This document shows positions 1-11,570 of a DNA stretch of 64,000 nt, in pieces. Source of the stretch: Hydractinia symbiolongicarpus (Eukaryota; Cnidaria; Hydrozoa; Anthoathecata; Hydractiniidae); the NCBI RefSeq assembly GCF_029227915.1, contig NC_079880.1:15334001-15398000 (forward strand), read 5' to 3'. A program made the translations under genes and the position numbers. How positions within the stretch are numbered: the stretch's first letter is position 1; the number at the start of each line of letters is the position of its first letter. The notes beneath the pieces were generated by a model that worked only from the letters and a program-made list of their open reading frames with translations, made no database searches and was not told the origin of the DNA.

Positions 1-221
1 GCACACAAGCATTTGGAAATGAGCCCTAAAAACTACAGTGAATATCAAATGAATATTTAATTTATTTTCTGACTCACTTTCATTTTCCATTATTTTTTCC
101 GAAATTCCCCGACAGCCCCCTATTTTTTCCCCTGATTTCCAGGTTGGCAGTAAACCCTGAACCAAAGACAAAACGTGACATCATAACTAAGTACATTCAA
201 ACCAAACACTTTAATACTTAC

Positions 222-3200
222 CAGTGGCGCCAGGTATAACAACAATTATTGGCGTTTTTTCATCAGTGTTGTTATTCTTCTCAAAACCATACCAGTCTAG
301 CGTAAAACTTCCACCATCATTTGTTTCAATATACTCCCTAATAAAATTAATGATAAGTTTAAGTTCTTTAAAGAATAAAAGAAACATGCATACTACAATG
401 CATTTGTTACTTTGATTAAAAATTCAGTTTTTGCATCAACAAAATTTCTGAGGTAAACTACCAAATGCTCTTAAGCCTGCCAGCTTTTAATTTTGTTGTT
501 AAAGAGAATAGGTAAATTTCGAGTCAGGCAGTTGGGTAGTCAGGTAGTTGTTGAGGGGAGAGTTTGAGAGTTGCTAAATTTCAACGTGACGAAGTTAAAA
601 GAAGTATTGGCTCTTTTCCATAGGCTATAATTTTTTTATACAGTAGACTCCTGATATAACGATCCCCTGATATAGTGACATCATGATTAACAAAACAAAG
701 TCTATTATCCTTGTATTTAGCCTTAACCCTTTCAGTCCTTGACCTCCAACCTGTGGGTGTTTTTTTTTTGGGCTCAAAATCCTTGCCCTCCGCTCCGAGG
801 GGGTTTTGATTAATGATTTTAAGAATGAAGGGCCAATTTTATACCCTCAGATCCACACGCTATATGAACTAGACAGATTGGGTAAAATTTTGCATAAAAC
901 CACGAGTCCATAAGATTTTGCAATGCATTTTTACAGAAATTCAAAATGGCGAGAAAATTTAGACACATTGATGAAATTCTTGAATTTGTATTGAATGATA
1001 GTGATGCTGAGGTTGACTTAGGGAAAGGTGATGACGATAAAAGTGATGTAGGTAATGAATGGGAGTACAAAAAAGAAAGTTGTGTGCCAACAGTTGATGA
1101 ATTAGAGTCCTGGGGGAGGAAATAAATCTAAATTCCACCCCACTCAATGCTGACCTCACTGGTCAAAATGAGCTAATAGGTCAGACTGACATTCAAAGTG
1201 TTGTACAAAAACACAAGGAATGTAGTTCCGTACTTATTACTTACTGCAATTATATATTTTGCCATTAATTACTTTTGAATTTTAAAGAACATCCAGGGCT
1301 CCTTTTATTTAGCCGATTTCCAGCAGTTATAACATGTGACCAAAAAAAAGCAGTTTGCCTTACACTACATTCATAAAATTTCCACAGCCTGTTATTATGT
1401 ATGAGTATATCATAGGTGAATTTTTAGCTCCATATCATTACTAGAAATTATTTTATGTTGAGTTGACCTTGATTTTTATAATTTTTCAAAAAAAAATATC
1501 TGTAATTTTTGATCATGTGACCTTAAATAATTATGCATATGTATAATTTTTTTTCAAATTTTGGTAGAAAATTGTCTTATGAAAAAAGGGTGAAAATTTG
1601 GGCCAAAAAGGATAACAATTTCTCAATTTAGAACAATTTAAGTATGGTATGGCAAAATTGTGATAACATTGCGCAGGAATAGAAAAAAAACCCTCAGGAC
1701 TAAAAGGGTTAAGAAACTCTTACATTTCCTTTCTATATAAAAATTTCATTGATAAAATAAACTTTATTCCCCTCCCCAAAAAAAGTTCGAATCATAGAAA
1801 CATTAGTACAAGATGTAGTAGAACAAAAGCAAACAGAGCTTTCGGATAGATATCTTTTAGAGATCAGTGGTTCTAACACTTCTTTTATTGCATAAGCATT
1901 TCCTCGTAGATACTAAAAGTAGGAACCAGCAGTAACCAGCAGTATTTTGAAGTAACCACCAGAGAACCACCTGTATTTTTAAGTAACCACCAGAGAACCA
2001 GCAGCTTTTTAGGTGACAACAAGAGAACGACCAGTTAAATAGATCAAACGAAATAAACGCAACTACCGCTTCGAATGTGAAACATTTTATAATATACACA
2101 ACAGTTCATGACCCATTTTTCTAAAATGTGTATGTCTGGTGTGACTTGGGCTTTATGCAACAGTTGAGAAAGAAGGCTTTTAAAACCACACGCAAGAATT
2201 AACAAATACAAAATTAACATTTTGAATAACGAACTAATATCTGAATTGTAAACTAAATATAACGAAAAACACTATACGCGGGAGAGTCCAAAACGAGATA
2301 TTTTTGTGGTAGACGTTAAAGTTTGAATAAATTGAATAAATTAATAAACTGCACAGTTTGAAGTCATCGAGCGTGAAAGATACCTCTATTGCCATTGTAT
2401 CCACTGTTGAGAAATTCATATCAAATTTTAGTTTATTTTTCACAGCGATTACAAACTTCCTTCAACACTTCCTAAAAAATTATTTCGCTTAATCAGATTA
2501 TGTATTTGACCGAAGGATATTCATTTTGCAATTCGTGTTTTGTAAACCAAATATAACGCTATACGAAGGAGGGTGCAAAACAAGACATTTTTTTCTTTTG
2601 GTAGACAAAGTAAAGTTCGAATGAATTAATAAATGTTGTGAAGAAACGTCGGGGCATCCGGCAGAAAATTTGAAACGTTGGGGCATCCGGCAGAAAATTT
2701 ACATTTGTTTTTCTCACATGGTTTCTGTTCAAGTAAAAAAGTTATGCTTTCGATAAACGTTTTTCCTTGAAACGTGTTACATTTTATTTCAAATAATGAA
2801 CTTTAATCCTGAAAACACTATTTTCGTTCTGTTCTTCCTTGTTTCCATTATTGCCTTTAGGCAAAATAAATAAATAAATAACTTAACTTGGTAATTATTG
2901 CGAATTCTGCGAATTTTATTCATATTTTTGAAAATTAATCGAAATGCATTTATTGGGCCTCGTTAAAAAGAACTTAAAAGTAGCTAGTTCGCAAGAGCAT
3001 AAAATATCAGAAAATCATATTTGGTAGTTTAAGGTCATAAAGTGTTGTGCATAAAAATCACAACACCTTTGTACCGCTGTTGCTGCCTTATCTGGAGTAA
3101 ATTAATAATAACAGCTGGTTCTCTTGTGGTTACTTATAAAAACAGCTGGCACACAGGATTTGTGAAATTGCGTTGGGCATACTACAACACTAAATCATAC

Positions 3201-6200
3201 TCACTTCTAATGAAAGACTTCTATTTAAATTAAAGGGTACTGGATTTCAGCAAAACTAGCAGAATATAATTCCTTATCTGCTTTCAGGAATCCTCCAACT
3301 TACGACGTAGTACAAAAGGATAGCTCAAGGTCGCTCTAATTCTGATTGGTTTCTTAAGACAGCGCAAGATGTTATCGAGAAGAACTAGGGCATAAGTGTT
3401 AACAAATCCAAGATTGAAAAAAAAGTTTTTTCTGAAGAGTTTTTTTGCATGAGATTGTGTCAGAAAGGAAAAGACAATAATTACAGGTTTAATGATGGCA
3501 CTTTTAACCAGGAGACTTTTTTGGATTTTTATGCTTCTGTTTTTTTAAACAATATATTTGTTAGATTTATTATGTAACTGTGACCACACCACAGCCCTCT
3601 AAATTTAAGACAGCTTTTAGCTTTTGCCATCGAATTCTAAATTTACAACAGCAAAATTTTGCGATCACAACTTTTTTGTCGCTGTTTTAATTGTTTTTGA
3701 CTGACACAGGGTTTACCAAACTGCCCTCTTCTTCAAGCGTTGTTTATAAATATCAATATAAAAATTTGTTTATTTCACTCCTAACAGTCCCGTAAGTGGT
3801 CTAAAAGTGCTAAAGATATTAACAAAACACCTTGGTACATTGTAGGAAGTAATTTATAATAAGTAAATACCATATAAATAAATTTAAACAGTAAACGAAG
3901 AGACGTTGTACTCACTGCGATGGCTTGCCATTTTGTTTGTAGTGCTATTTACCCCCAACCTTGTCCCCATTTTATACTTTCTATGTATGTTATCTTTTAT
4001 TCGTAACGATGGTAAAACCTAGAGTCATTTTTTATTTATTAGGAGCATCTTCTTTTATACGAGTTAAGAATTTTAGAATAAATGTTTAACACACATTTCA
4101 CGGTTCGAATTAGAAAATTAAAGTCGGTTCGCAAAAATTTCGGCACTTTGTAACGAAAACAGCTGGCACACAGGATGTGTGAAATTGCGTTGGGCATACT
4201 ACAACACTAAATCATACTCACTTCTAATGAAAGACTTCTATTTAAATTAAAGGGTACTGGATTTCAGCAAAACTAGCAGAATATAATTCCTTATCTGCTT
4301 TCAGGAATCCTCCAACTTATGACGTAGTACAAAAGGATAGCTCAAGGTCGCTCTAATTCTGATTGGTTTCTTAAGACAGCGCAAGATGTTATAGAGAAGA
4401 ACTAGGGCATAAGTGTTAACAAATCCAAGATTGAAAAAAAAGTTTTTTCTGAAGAGTTTTTTTGCATGAGATTGTGTCAGAAAGGAAAAGACAATAATTA
4501 CAGGTTTAATGATGGCACTTTTAACCAGGAGACTTTTTTGGATTTTTATGCTTCTGTTTTTTTAAACAATATATTTGTTAGATTTATTATGTAACTGTGA
4601 CCACACCACAGCCCTCTAAATTTAAGACAGCTTTTAGCTTTTGCCATCGAATTCTAAATTTACAACAGCAAAATTTTGCGATCACAACTTTTTTGTCGCT
4701 GTTTTAATTGTTTTTGACTGACACAGGGTTTACCAAACTGCCCTCTTCTTCAAGCATTGTTTATAAATATCAATATAAAAATTTGTTTATTTCACTCCTA
4801 ACAGTCCCGTAAGTGGTCTAAAAGTGCTAAAGATATTAACAAAACACCTTGGTACATTGTAGGAAGTAATTTATAATAAGTAAATACCATATAAATAAAT
4901 TTAAACAGTAAACGAAGAGACGTTGTACTCACTGCGATGGCTTGCCATTTTGTTTGTAGTGCTATTTACCCCCAACCTTGTCCCCATTTTATACTTTCTA
5001 TGTATGTTATCTTTTATTCGTAACGATGGTAAAACCTAGAGTCATTTTTTATTTATTAGGAGCATCTTCTTTTATACAGTTAAGAATTTTAAAATAAATG
5101 TTTAACACACATTTCAGGGTTCGAATTAGAAAAGTAAGGTCGGTTCGCAAAAATTTCGGCACTTTGTAACGAAGTAAACCACCATCTAGATGTGGCCTGG
5201 GAACACCTTAGATCAATTACCATTCTTTGTTATTAAGTTCTTAAAATGCGATCAAAAAACCTTTCAATTGCCGTTCTTTGTTTTAAAACTTTTAAAATGC
5301 GATCTAAAAAAGCTTTTCCATCGCCATTCTTTGTTCTTAAACTTTTAAAATGCGATATAAAAAAGCATTTCTATCGCCACTTAAAAATATTCGCAAAGTG
5401 ATTCGCAAAAATGGCATTTTGATTCGCAAATTGGGAATTGCTAATTTGAACCTTGCATTTAATTAAACATACGCAAAAAAACATAGCATTTAATGTACAA
5501 ACATTTTTTTAACAGAAGAAAAAACATGGCATTTAATTGTTTTTAAAATAATTTAATTTAACCACAAGTCGTTATAAATTGTTTTTATGAAACAGCTGAA
5601 GCTGTTAGACGATTGATTTTTCAAATATAGTTTTTATTAGTAAATGCTTTATGCATTGCCGTAAGCGGCAAATTAACTACGCTCTAGAAAATCAACTTCT
5701 TTTAACTTCTTCGTTTTTTTTCCCAGGTATTAACGCAATTAAAGAGCATATTTAGCACATGCGATGAATTACACGCCTGGATAGCTGTTGCGCGTGTGTA
5801 GGCCTACCACTTAATTGACCAACTACCATTAGTACCACATTGAGTATCATTAAATATTATTAAAAAAGTTTTGAGTTCGTTTTAAGATAAAAAACTCTCC
5901 TTTTTGATAGATCTTATGATAAACAGACTGACCAAGTAGCTGAACTATATATAGTTGCCAGAATGCTCCCCGTTTAACCGTTTATTCTCCATTTCTCCTT
6001 GGTGTGAGATCTATTTTACTTTTTGTTCAATTGTTATTTTGTCCAGTTATTTTACTGTCTTTTTTAGACATACTGGCGATATCATTTGGTTTGTCCAATA
6101 CTGCTGGACATGAAATATATGTTTTGAATTGTGATTCAGAATTGCGTTTTTAAAGCATCTTTAAAATTTATAACCTTGAAATACCTGATCTGTTTAAATC

Positions 6201-7391
6201 ACCACATGTTTTTTGTGTTTTGACATACACATGTTTAAAAGTTGTTTTGTTGTTCTGAATAATTACGGATATCAGATTTTATCTTGCTGAATATCTGCTT
6301 ATTATATATATATATATATATAATCAATTTATATATACTTGTAGTAAGAGCTAGTCTGTAAAATACATATGTTGTCTTTGAAATACACATTTTCATAACA
6401 CGACATATCTGAAACATTTAAATTGTTTTTAAAACTTTATTTTTATTTTATAATTGCCTTTCGATGCTTTTACATATCATTTTTGTGTACATATGTGCTG
6501 GTCTGTTTCTATTGTCATATTGATAGGAGCTAAAATCTTTTATAGTTCTATAAAATACACGTTTTAATCATGTGACATGTCTGAATTTTTCATATATTAT
6601 TCACAATACTATTTTTTATATATCTACCAATTTTTAAAACTCAGGTTGTTACTTTTTTTATGCAAATACTTTTAAACAAGACTTTTCTACTTTTCAAAAT
6701 ACATTTATTTTGGTGCCCAAACTGATGGTTTTTTCCTTAATAACTAGTTAGACAGTTGTGGTATTAAATTCAAATGATCATATCAACAAGGAAAAAAATG
6801 ACCTAAAGTGCCTAATAAGCAGCAATGTTGCCAGCAGATAAAGTATAAAGTTGAAAATGTAGACAGAAAAAATATATAGATAGTAAAATAAAAAAAATAA
6901 AAACTTTTTTACATATGTACAGTTGTACAGATGGACAGTAGGATTTGGAATCGGTCACTGGCAATAGTAGCAACTCGCTAACTCACCGACTACCAATTTT
7001 CTATAACTGTCTAACTCCCGACAATAAAAGTTTTCATACTCGATGTTAAAGTTATCTTGTTTAGTTTAATTATAAAGTATCACCTTTTGAAATTTAAATT
7101 GTGAGTGTGTCCAAGCACTGAATGCAGGATAGTCTGTGGTAATGCACTATAACACCAGATTAAAGGCCATTGATCGATGCTCAGTTCTGTAATACATTCC
7201 TTAATTCTACTTTTAAACCCCTCTTTGTCAGTACAATATAGTTCTGGCTTGTGTACAACATGTGTTATGTAGTACAAAAGATAAACACAACCAACCAGAA
7301 AAGCAAAGTGGATGTATTCTATCGCAGACACTGTTGAATGGACGTAAGCATGGAGAGAGCTGAGGTCAATCAATGTGGACTGTACTCCCAT
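222..7391 (-). CDS. ABHD3-like: ABHD1/ABHD3-like alpha/beta hydrolase, 5' part (two coding exons)
   Basis: Two exons can be joined. Exon 1 is 7084-7391: ATG at 7391, donor GT after 7084, 308 nt, ending in phase 2. Exon 2 is 222-337: acceptor AG at 339-338, donor GTAAG after 222. Their phases match. Exon 1 encodes one hydrophobic segment at about residues 27-46 (ends GCVYLLYYITHVV), then KPELYC and a WPLIWC motif, which resembles the membrane anchor and cap-entry region of ABHD1/ABHD3. Exon 2 encodes NDGGSFTLDW and then IIVVIPGATG, the strand and oxyanion-side turn that begin the hydrolase core. The nucleophile elbow and the catalytic Asp and His would be in exons beyond the left edge. ABHD3 family members are membrane-anchored (phospho)lipases; the substrate here is not known. 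The 6.7-kb intron is full of repeats. Confidence 0.72.
727..1708. mobile_element. Non-autonomous piggyBac-type element
   Basis: The element is bounded by TTAA on both sides (723-726 and 1709-1712), the hallmark target duplication of piggyBac. Its ends are inverted repeats: CCCTTTCAGTCCT at the left and, read inward from the right, CCCTTTTAGTCCT. At 982 bp it is far too short for a full transposase of about 600 aa. It keeps a short plus-strand ORF resembling a transposase N-terminus. It lies in the ABHD-like intron. Confidence 0.72.
946..1125 (+). pseudogene. piggyBac transposase N-terminal remnant
   Basis: A 59-codon ORF starts at an ATG at 946 and ends at TAA 1123. It is very acidic (LNDSDAEVDLGKGDDD) and follows an ILEFVL helix, like the acidic N-terminal tails of piggyBac transposases. 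The DDD catalytic domain that should follow is absent, because the element is internally deleted. The assignment depends mostly on the TTAA-flanked element around it. Confidence 0.45.
1925..2035. repeat. Short minisatellite (AACCACCAGAGAACC units)
   Basis: Variants of AACCACCAGAGAACCACC and AACCAGCAGT recur four to five times, separated by short T-rich spacers. No function is evident. Confidence 0.5.
2235..2700. repeat. Diverged tandem duplication, about 280 bp apart
   Basis: The block around 2240-2360 (TAAACTAAATATAACG, ACTATACG, GAGATATTTTTGTGGTAGAC) is repeated with many changes around 2537-2635 (TAAACCAAATATAACG, CTATACG, AAGACATTTTT, GGTAGAC). Its 3' end carries a 30-bp direct repeat containing GGGGCATCCGGCAGAAAATT at 2641-2700. 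Confidence 0.45.
3138..5171. repeat. Tandem duplication, two 1017-bp copies
   Basis: The sequence from AACAGCTGGC at 3141 recurs from 4158 with a 1017-bp offset and continues, almost unchanged, to the CACTTTGTAACG that closes each copy (about 4143-4154 and 5160-5171). Only a handful of substitutions and small indels separate the copies, so the duplication is recent. I find no ORF or terminal repeat in the unit; it contains long T runs and AT-rich stretches. An assembly artefact cannot be excluded, but the scattered differences argue for two real copies. Confidence 0.85.
5225..5390. repeat. About 53-bp minisatellite, three copies
   Basis: Units of 51-53 bp built on CTTTTAAAATGCGATCTAAAAAA and TTTCTATCGCC. 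The same unit occurs four times at 19720-19935, beside the hAT remnant, so this is a dispersed repeat with internal tandem structure. It follows directly on the 1017-bp duplication. Confidence 0.7.
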
Positions 7392-9740
7392 TGTTGATGT
7401 GCTACTGTGTCTATCGTTATAGATAAAATTGTTTACATATCTAGAATAAAATAAAGCATTAGTAGAAAAGCCATAAAAATCTCTTAATTCTTGTAAATGT
7501 TTCAAACAGTGCACCAAGCAAATCATCTTTACATTTTTCTATTAAGCAAAAAGTTGCTAAGTATCCCCAAATTGAGCCAAAAATCAAGCAACTTGCTTAT
7601 CAATCTTACATGCATTGCTTGAACACTTTGTCCTATAAACCTTAGCAACCTACTCAATTGGACTGTGGCAAAATTTTTTTAAAAGCAACATATAGCACTG
7701 TTTAAACAGCATTATGGTTTGCCTTGGAGAAATTCTTTTGTATGTTGAGCTTGAAAAACAAGTATGATACAAAGGGTACAAAGGGTTCAAAGAGTTCACA
7801 ACATGTCAGTGAAAATTTACTGACAAAAAGACCTAACCTAAAAAATGGAATTGTTTAAAACGAAAAATGCTTCTGCTATAAAAAGTGCTTGAAGCATAAA
7901 ATATACTATAGACTATATAGTATCATTATACTTTATTTTAGTGAATACTAATAAATGTAAACATATTTATCAGCCTCATAGGTGATTCCATACAAGTGGG
8001 TTATAAAAACAGGGTGTAATAGAAGAAAAATAAGTGTAAGACTGTAAAATTATAAATTATGAATTTGAACTGCAATCTGTAAGAACATGAATCTATCAAC
8101 ATACATTTGGCATGATGTAATTCTCTACTATCTATTAAAATTTAATTGTGGTTAGCCCTTAATTGCTAAACAACCATAGAAATTCAACCCGAAGGGAATG
8201 AATTTTATCCCAAATACAGTAAAAATAAACAATAAAAAATAATATGGCAAAGAAGTAAGGGTAAACAGTATATTTTTTTAAAGTTTTATCGCAGTAGACA
8301 TAAAACTTGAAAGTGCTGGCTGTAAATCAAGTAAACATTGGTCAGCAGTCTTCTGAAGACAAAACATCTGTTATTAGTCAAAACTTAAAAGACTCAGAAA
8401 GTAGTGGCACCATTGTGCTTTTGTATGAACTACTAAAATATAATACTCTATCAATTTTACCCTTGCTATACTTTTTTTTGAAAAAAAATATAGTTGAACT
8501 TGTATATTTTTTTTAAAAAAACCTACATGATTTATTGGATAATCATTTGACCTTTTGTTTTTGAGAATCATTTTATCTAGAATGCTTGAGACTGAAATTG
8601 TATTAATTTGAAAACCTATGGGGTGAGTTAAAGATACGTAGATGATATGATACTAAGAAACATAACCAACTTGTGAACAAGTCTGTTCATGGGCAAGAGG
8701 TGTTTAAAAAAACCTATCAGTTTCATGGAGTTATTTTTTAAGCTTTGTTCAGGAGTGTCTATCACTTCTAAAAGCAGATCATTAATAAACCGGGTTTGCT
8801 TTCCTTGACAGCCTTTGCTACCCAATCCTTCCGAATATTTGTAAATTAAATTTTTCTTTTTCCTTAAATCCACTTTACCAGTGTCTTTCTTTGTGATTTG
8901 ATGACTGCTTGTATCCCTTTCCAGTTCTCATTGTGACCAATGGCTGCCAACTTTACCTGCACATCTATGTTGTGTAAGTCAAATTAGTTCCTTCTCAGTG
9001 CATTGAAGCCGTCAAATACTTGAGAATTTTTTTTTTTAAATTGGGTAAATGAACAATTTTAGGCATGTGACGTCATTGATTGCAATTTTACATTCCTTAG
9101 AAAATGGCAGAGAAAATTACAGAGATCATATTGATGCTTTATCACTGGTAATTCTTTACACAACCAATTTGACTGTTAATTTGTCACAACAATGATAATA
9201 ACGTATTTCATATCCTTAAGAACAACTTTGTAATCTTCCGATTTACTTTGTGCTTTTAAAATTAAAAGCTCATAGTGCTTGACCACAGCTGGGATTAATA
9301 ACGTCTGCCGGATTTTGTAAAAAGTATTGACATTCATTGTTTAAAGAACAGTGCACTTTGCAGATTATACCTCTGAAAATTTTACAAATATGATTTTTTA
9401 GGGAAAAGGAAGAAAATTTTCTTTTTCTACAGTTTTGTATTTATCAACTCAGCTTGAAGGTCACATTTAAAGCAATGTTGGTCATTCTAAGGTTTCCAAA
9501 TTTTGAAACGAGTTGTTTTGACTATCCTCTTTTTTCGTTTTGTATATGAACAGCCCAACTGCTAAACATGAATATATATTAGGCATTATTAAAATCTAGA
9601 AAAAATCTAAAAAGCCATGGGATCACGATTACTGCATCCTGGATCCTATCAGAGATTACATGGCAATAGGAGAAAATAAAATTATTTTTTGACTAAAGGC
9701 CAAACCAAAAAACTTTAGAAAAAAAGGGAAATAACCGGAT
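7392..9740. other. Stretch upstream of the ABHD-like gene, no clear gene
   Basis: This is probably the 5' flank or a 5' non-coding exon of the ABHD-like gene: an acceptor-like TTCTAG lies on the minus strand near 7441. The sequence is AT-rich. I see no supported promoter element. One decayed minus-strand ORF lies at 8640-8990 and is listed separately; otherwise nothing recognisable. Confidence 0.4.
8640..8990 (-). pseudogene. Decayed transposon-related ORF, family unassigned
   Basis: Minus-strand frames contain KLAAIGHNENW near 8960-8930 and, after a stop and frame changes, DWVAKAVKESK and FINDLLLEV. The order LAA-HN, then WV-K, then a DLL-EV helix resembles a segment seen in proteins of cnidarian DNA transposons. 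Several stops separate the pieces. I cannot name the superfamily. The resemblance may be fortuitous. Confidence 0.25.
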
Positions 9741-9754
9741 TTCATAGAATTTGC

Positions 9755-10095
9755 TTCTTCAGACGAAAATCTATGTCCAGTCAACTCAATAAAAGCTTAT
9801 TTAGACAGGACAGCAGAATGGAAGAAAGAAAACTCAGAAACACAACTGTTTTTAAGTTTTGTCAAACCTCACAAAGGTGTCACAACAGCTACCCTAGGAA
9901 GGTGGCTGAAAGAGGTACTGCAAGCATTTTGACACCTCTGTTTTTAAGGGGCACTCTGTAAGATCGGTGGCCTCATCTAATGCTTTTAAAAAAGGCGCAT
10001 CAATTGCAACTTTGTGCTATTTGTGATGTCCTGTTTCTTAGGTGGTCACCACTTTCATTTAGGCTATTTTGCTTTGTGGTGATCTCCTTTCAATA
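9755..10095 (+). pseudogene. Tyrosine recombinase remnant (DIRS/Crypton-type)
   Basis: The plus strand encodes CPVNSIKAYLDRTAEW, then LFLSFVKPHKGV and LGRWLKEVLQAF. After a frame change at a T run near 9935 it encodes FKGHSVRSVASS. This order, with the H-x-x-R catalytic motif (HSVR) after a W-L-K-E-V-L helix, is that of the tyrosine recombinases of DIRS-like retroelements and Cryptons. A downstream RWSPLSFRLF may be the segment before the catalytic tyrosine; the tyrosine itself is not visible. No reverse transcriptase is seen nearby, so DIRS and Crypton cannot be told apart. Confidence 0.55.
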
Positions 10096-10688
10096 GACTT
10101 ATTTACAACAATACTTATAAAATCATTTTTCTATAATAGATTTTTCCTTCTGACAATGTACAAAATCTTGTTCTAAAATAAGTACGCTTTGAACAGAGAA
10201 AGAGGCAGGGGAACTTGGCCCTTAAGCGCCGTTTTGGACCTTGGGGTGCACCATAAAATCTCGCAAGATTTTACGGCATAAAATTCAAGAATTTTATAAG
10301 TTCAGATTGCAATAAAGTTCAGATTTTATACCGCCAAATCTGAGAGAATTTATGGCGTACCCCAAGGTTCACAAAGGCTAAAAAAGTAACACAAACGTTC
10401 AAATGTTCATTAATGCTTTTAAGGATATACAGCGCCCGCGGCGCGATTTGTAAAGTGGTCGGGCCACATAATATAGTGACTAAGGAGGCGGCACCTTGGT
10501 TGGCGCCGACCGGCCGAGAAAATTTTTACTATAAAGACCCTTCAGATTGGCTAAAACAAGCATCTTTAGCTATAAGCTACAGCAGAAATGTATGTCAAAA
10601 TAAACTCTTTGCAGAGGAATAATTATTTTTTCTCACAGAATATCAATAAAAATCTATTTTACATTTTTCATAAAAAGTAATAAAAACG
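10096..10688. other. Gap between recombinase and hAT remnants, with a short foldback element
   Basis: There is no gene here. It contains a MITE-like foldback at 10232-10375 and otherwise unremarkable AT-rich sequence. Confidence 0.5.
10232..10375. mobile_element. MITE-like foldback element, about 144 bp
   Basis: The left end (GGACCTTGGGGTGCACCATAAA) and right end (TTTATGGCGTACCCCAAGGTTC) are imperfect inverted repeats. The interior also pairs partly (ATAAAATCTC with GAGAGAATTTAT). No coding capacity. The superfamily is unknown because no target duplication is clear. Confidence 0.5.
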
Positions 10689-11056
10689 TTACAAATCCCT
10701 TTCTGTAAAAATACCAAAAACATTTTGCCTAGATGGATGAGCCCTTACAAACTCATTGGCAATATCTATTAAAGAAATCGTATCTAAGATTTCCTTGTGT
10801 ACGTTCAACAATGACAAATCGTTGAACCTTTTCTGATTCATGCTAGAACGTATCCAGGTTTTCAACCGTCTCATCGTAGAAAATGATCGTTCCGGAGTAG
10901 GGATGTAGCTCCCATTGTTAAAACAAATTCCAAGATGTCGTACTTTGGTCTTTTGCGTTTTCTTGGCGCTGTTGGCGAAGAAACGATATCCATCGAACTT
11001 GCTGACTTGGTGACTGTCTCGTAGAATATATCAAAGTCTCTCTCGTTTCTCATGCC
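10689..11056 (-). pseudogene. hAT transposase, C-terminal part
   Basis: The minus strand encodes RNERDFDIFYETV, RKRKRPKYDILEFV and, after a frameshift near 10915, ERSFSTMRRLKTW with NDLSLLNVHKEI. The ERSFS-x-L/M-x-x-LKT block is the C-terminal dimerisation signature of hAT transposases of the ZMYM1-like type. About 150 residues normally found between the first and second blocks are missing. It continues the reading frame of the N-terminal part at 18395-19637; a 7.3-kb transposon separates them. Confidence 0.7.
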
Positions 11057-11058
11057 TT

Positions 11059-11560
11059 CCCAGTGGGCACTTCAACGTTGAATCAACGTTGAAAAGACGT
11101 TGCTTGCGACGTTGAAAAGACGTTGATTTTACGTTGCAAATGAAAGTTTTTTTGACGTCTTTTTCCGACGTCTATTCAACGTCGGACATCAACGTCTTTT
11201 CAACGTTGAAACAACGTCTCGCAACGTCTTTTCAACGTTGAAACAACGTCTCGCAACGTCTTTTCAACGTTGAAACAACGTTGCAGGACGTTGTTTCAAC
11301 GTTGAAAAGACGTTGATGTCCGACGTTGAATAGACGTCGGAAAAAGACGTCAAAAAAACTTTCATTTGCAACGTAAAATCAACGTCTTTTCAACGTCGCA
11401 AGCTACGTTGAAACAACGTCCTGCAACGTCTCTTCAACGTTGAAACAACGTCTCGCTACGTCTTTTAAACATTGAAATAACTTCTCGCAACGTCTTTTCA
11501 ACGTTGAAAAAACGTCTAACAACGTCTAATCAACGTCGTTTGGAAATGCTCTCGCAACCG
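11059..11560. repeat. Left terminal ACGTTGAA array with a perfect 117-bp inverted repeat
   Basis: About 490 bp are built almost entirely from variants of CAACGTTGAAAAGACGTTG. Within it, 11102-11218 and 11287-11403 are exact reverse complements of each other (117 bp each) around a 68-bp spacer of the same motif. The remainder is a looser array. Such arrays at transposon ends usually serve as transposase binding sites; that role is inferred. Confidence 0.9.
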
Positions 11561-11570
11561 TTATTCAGCG

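Larger units (their letters stand above)
338..7083 (-). other. Intron 1 of the ABHD-like gene, repeat-rich and without other genes
   Basis: This 6.7-kb stretch lies between the two hydrolase exons. It holds a Tigger/pogo-like terminal fragment near 641-680 (CAGTAGACTCCTGATATAAC), a piggyBac-type element, short minisatellites, a 1017-bp tandem duplication and a 53-bp minisatellite, listed separately where distinct. From about 5400 to 7080 I see only AT-rich sequence with simple TA repeats near 6304-6322. No other coding exon is supported. Confidence 0.6.
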
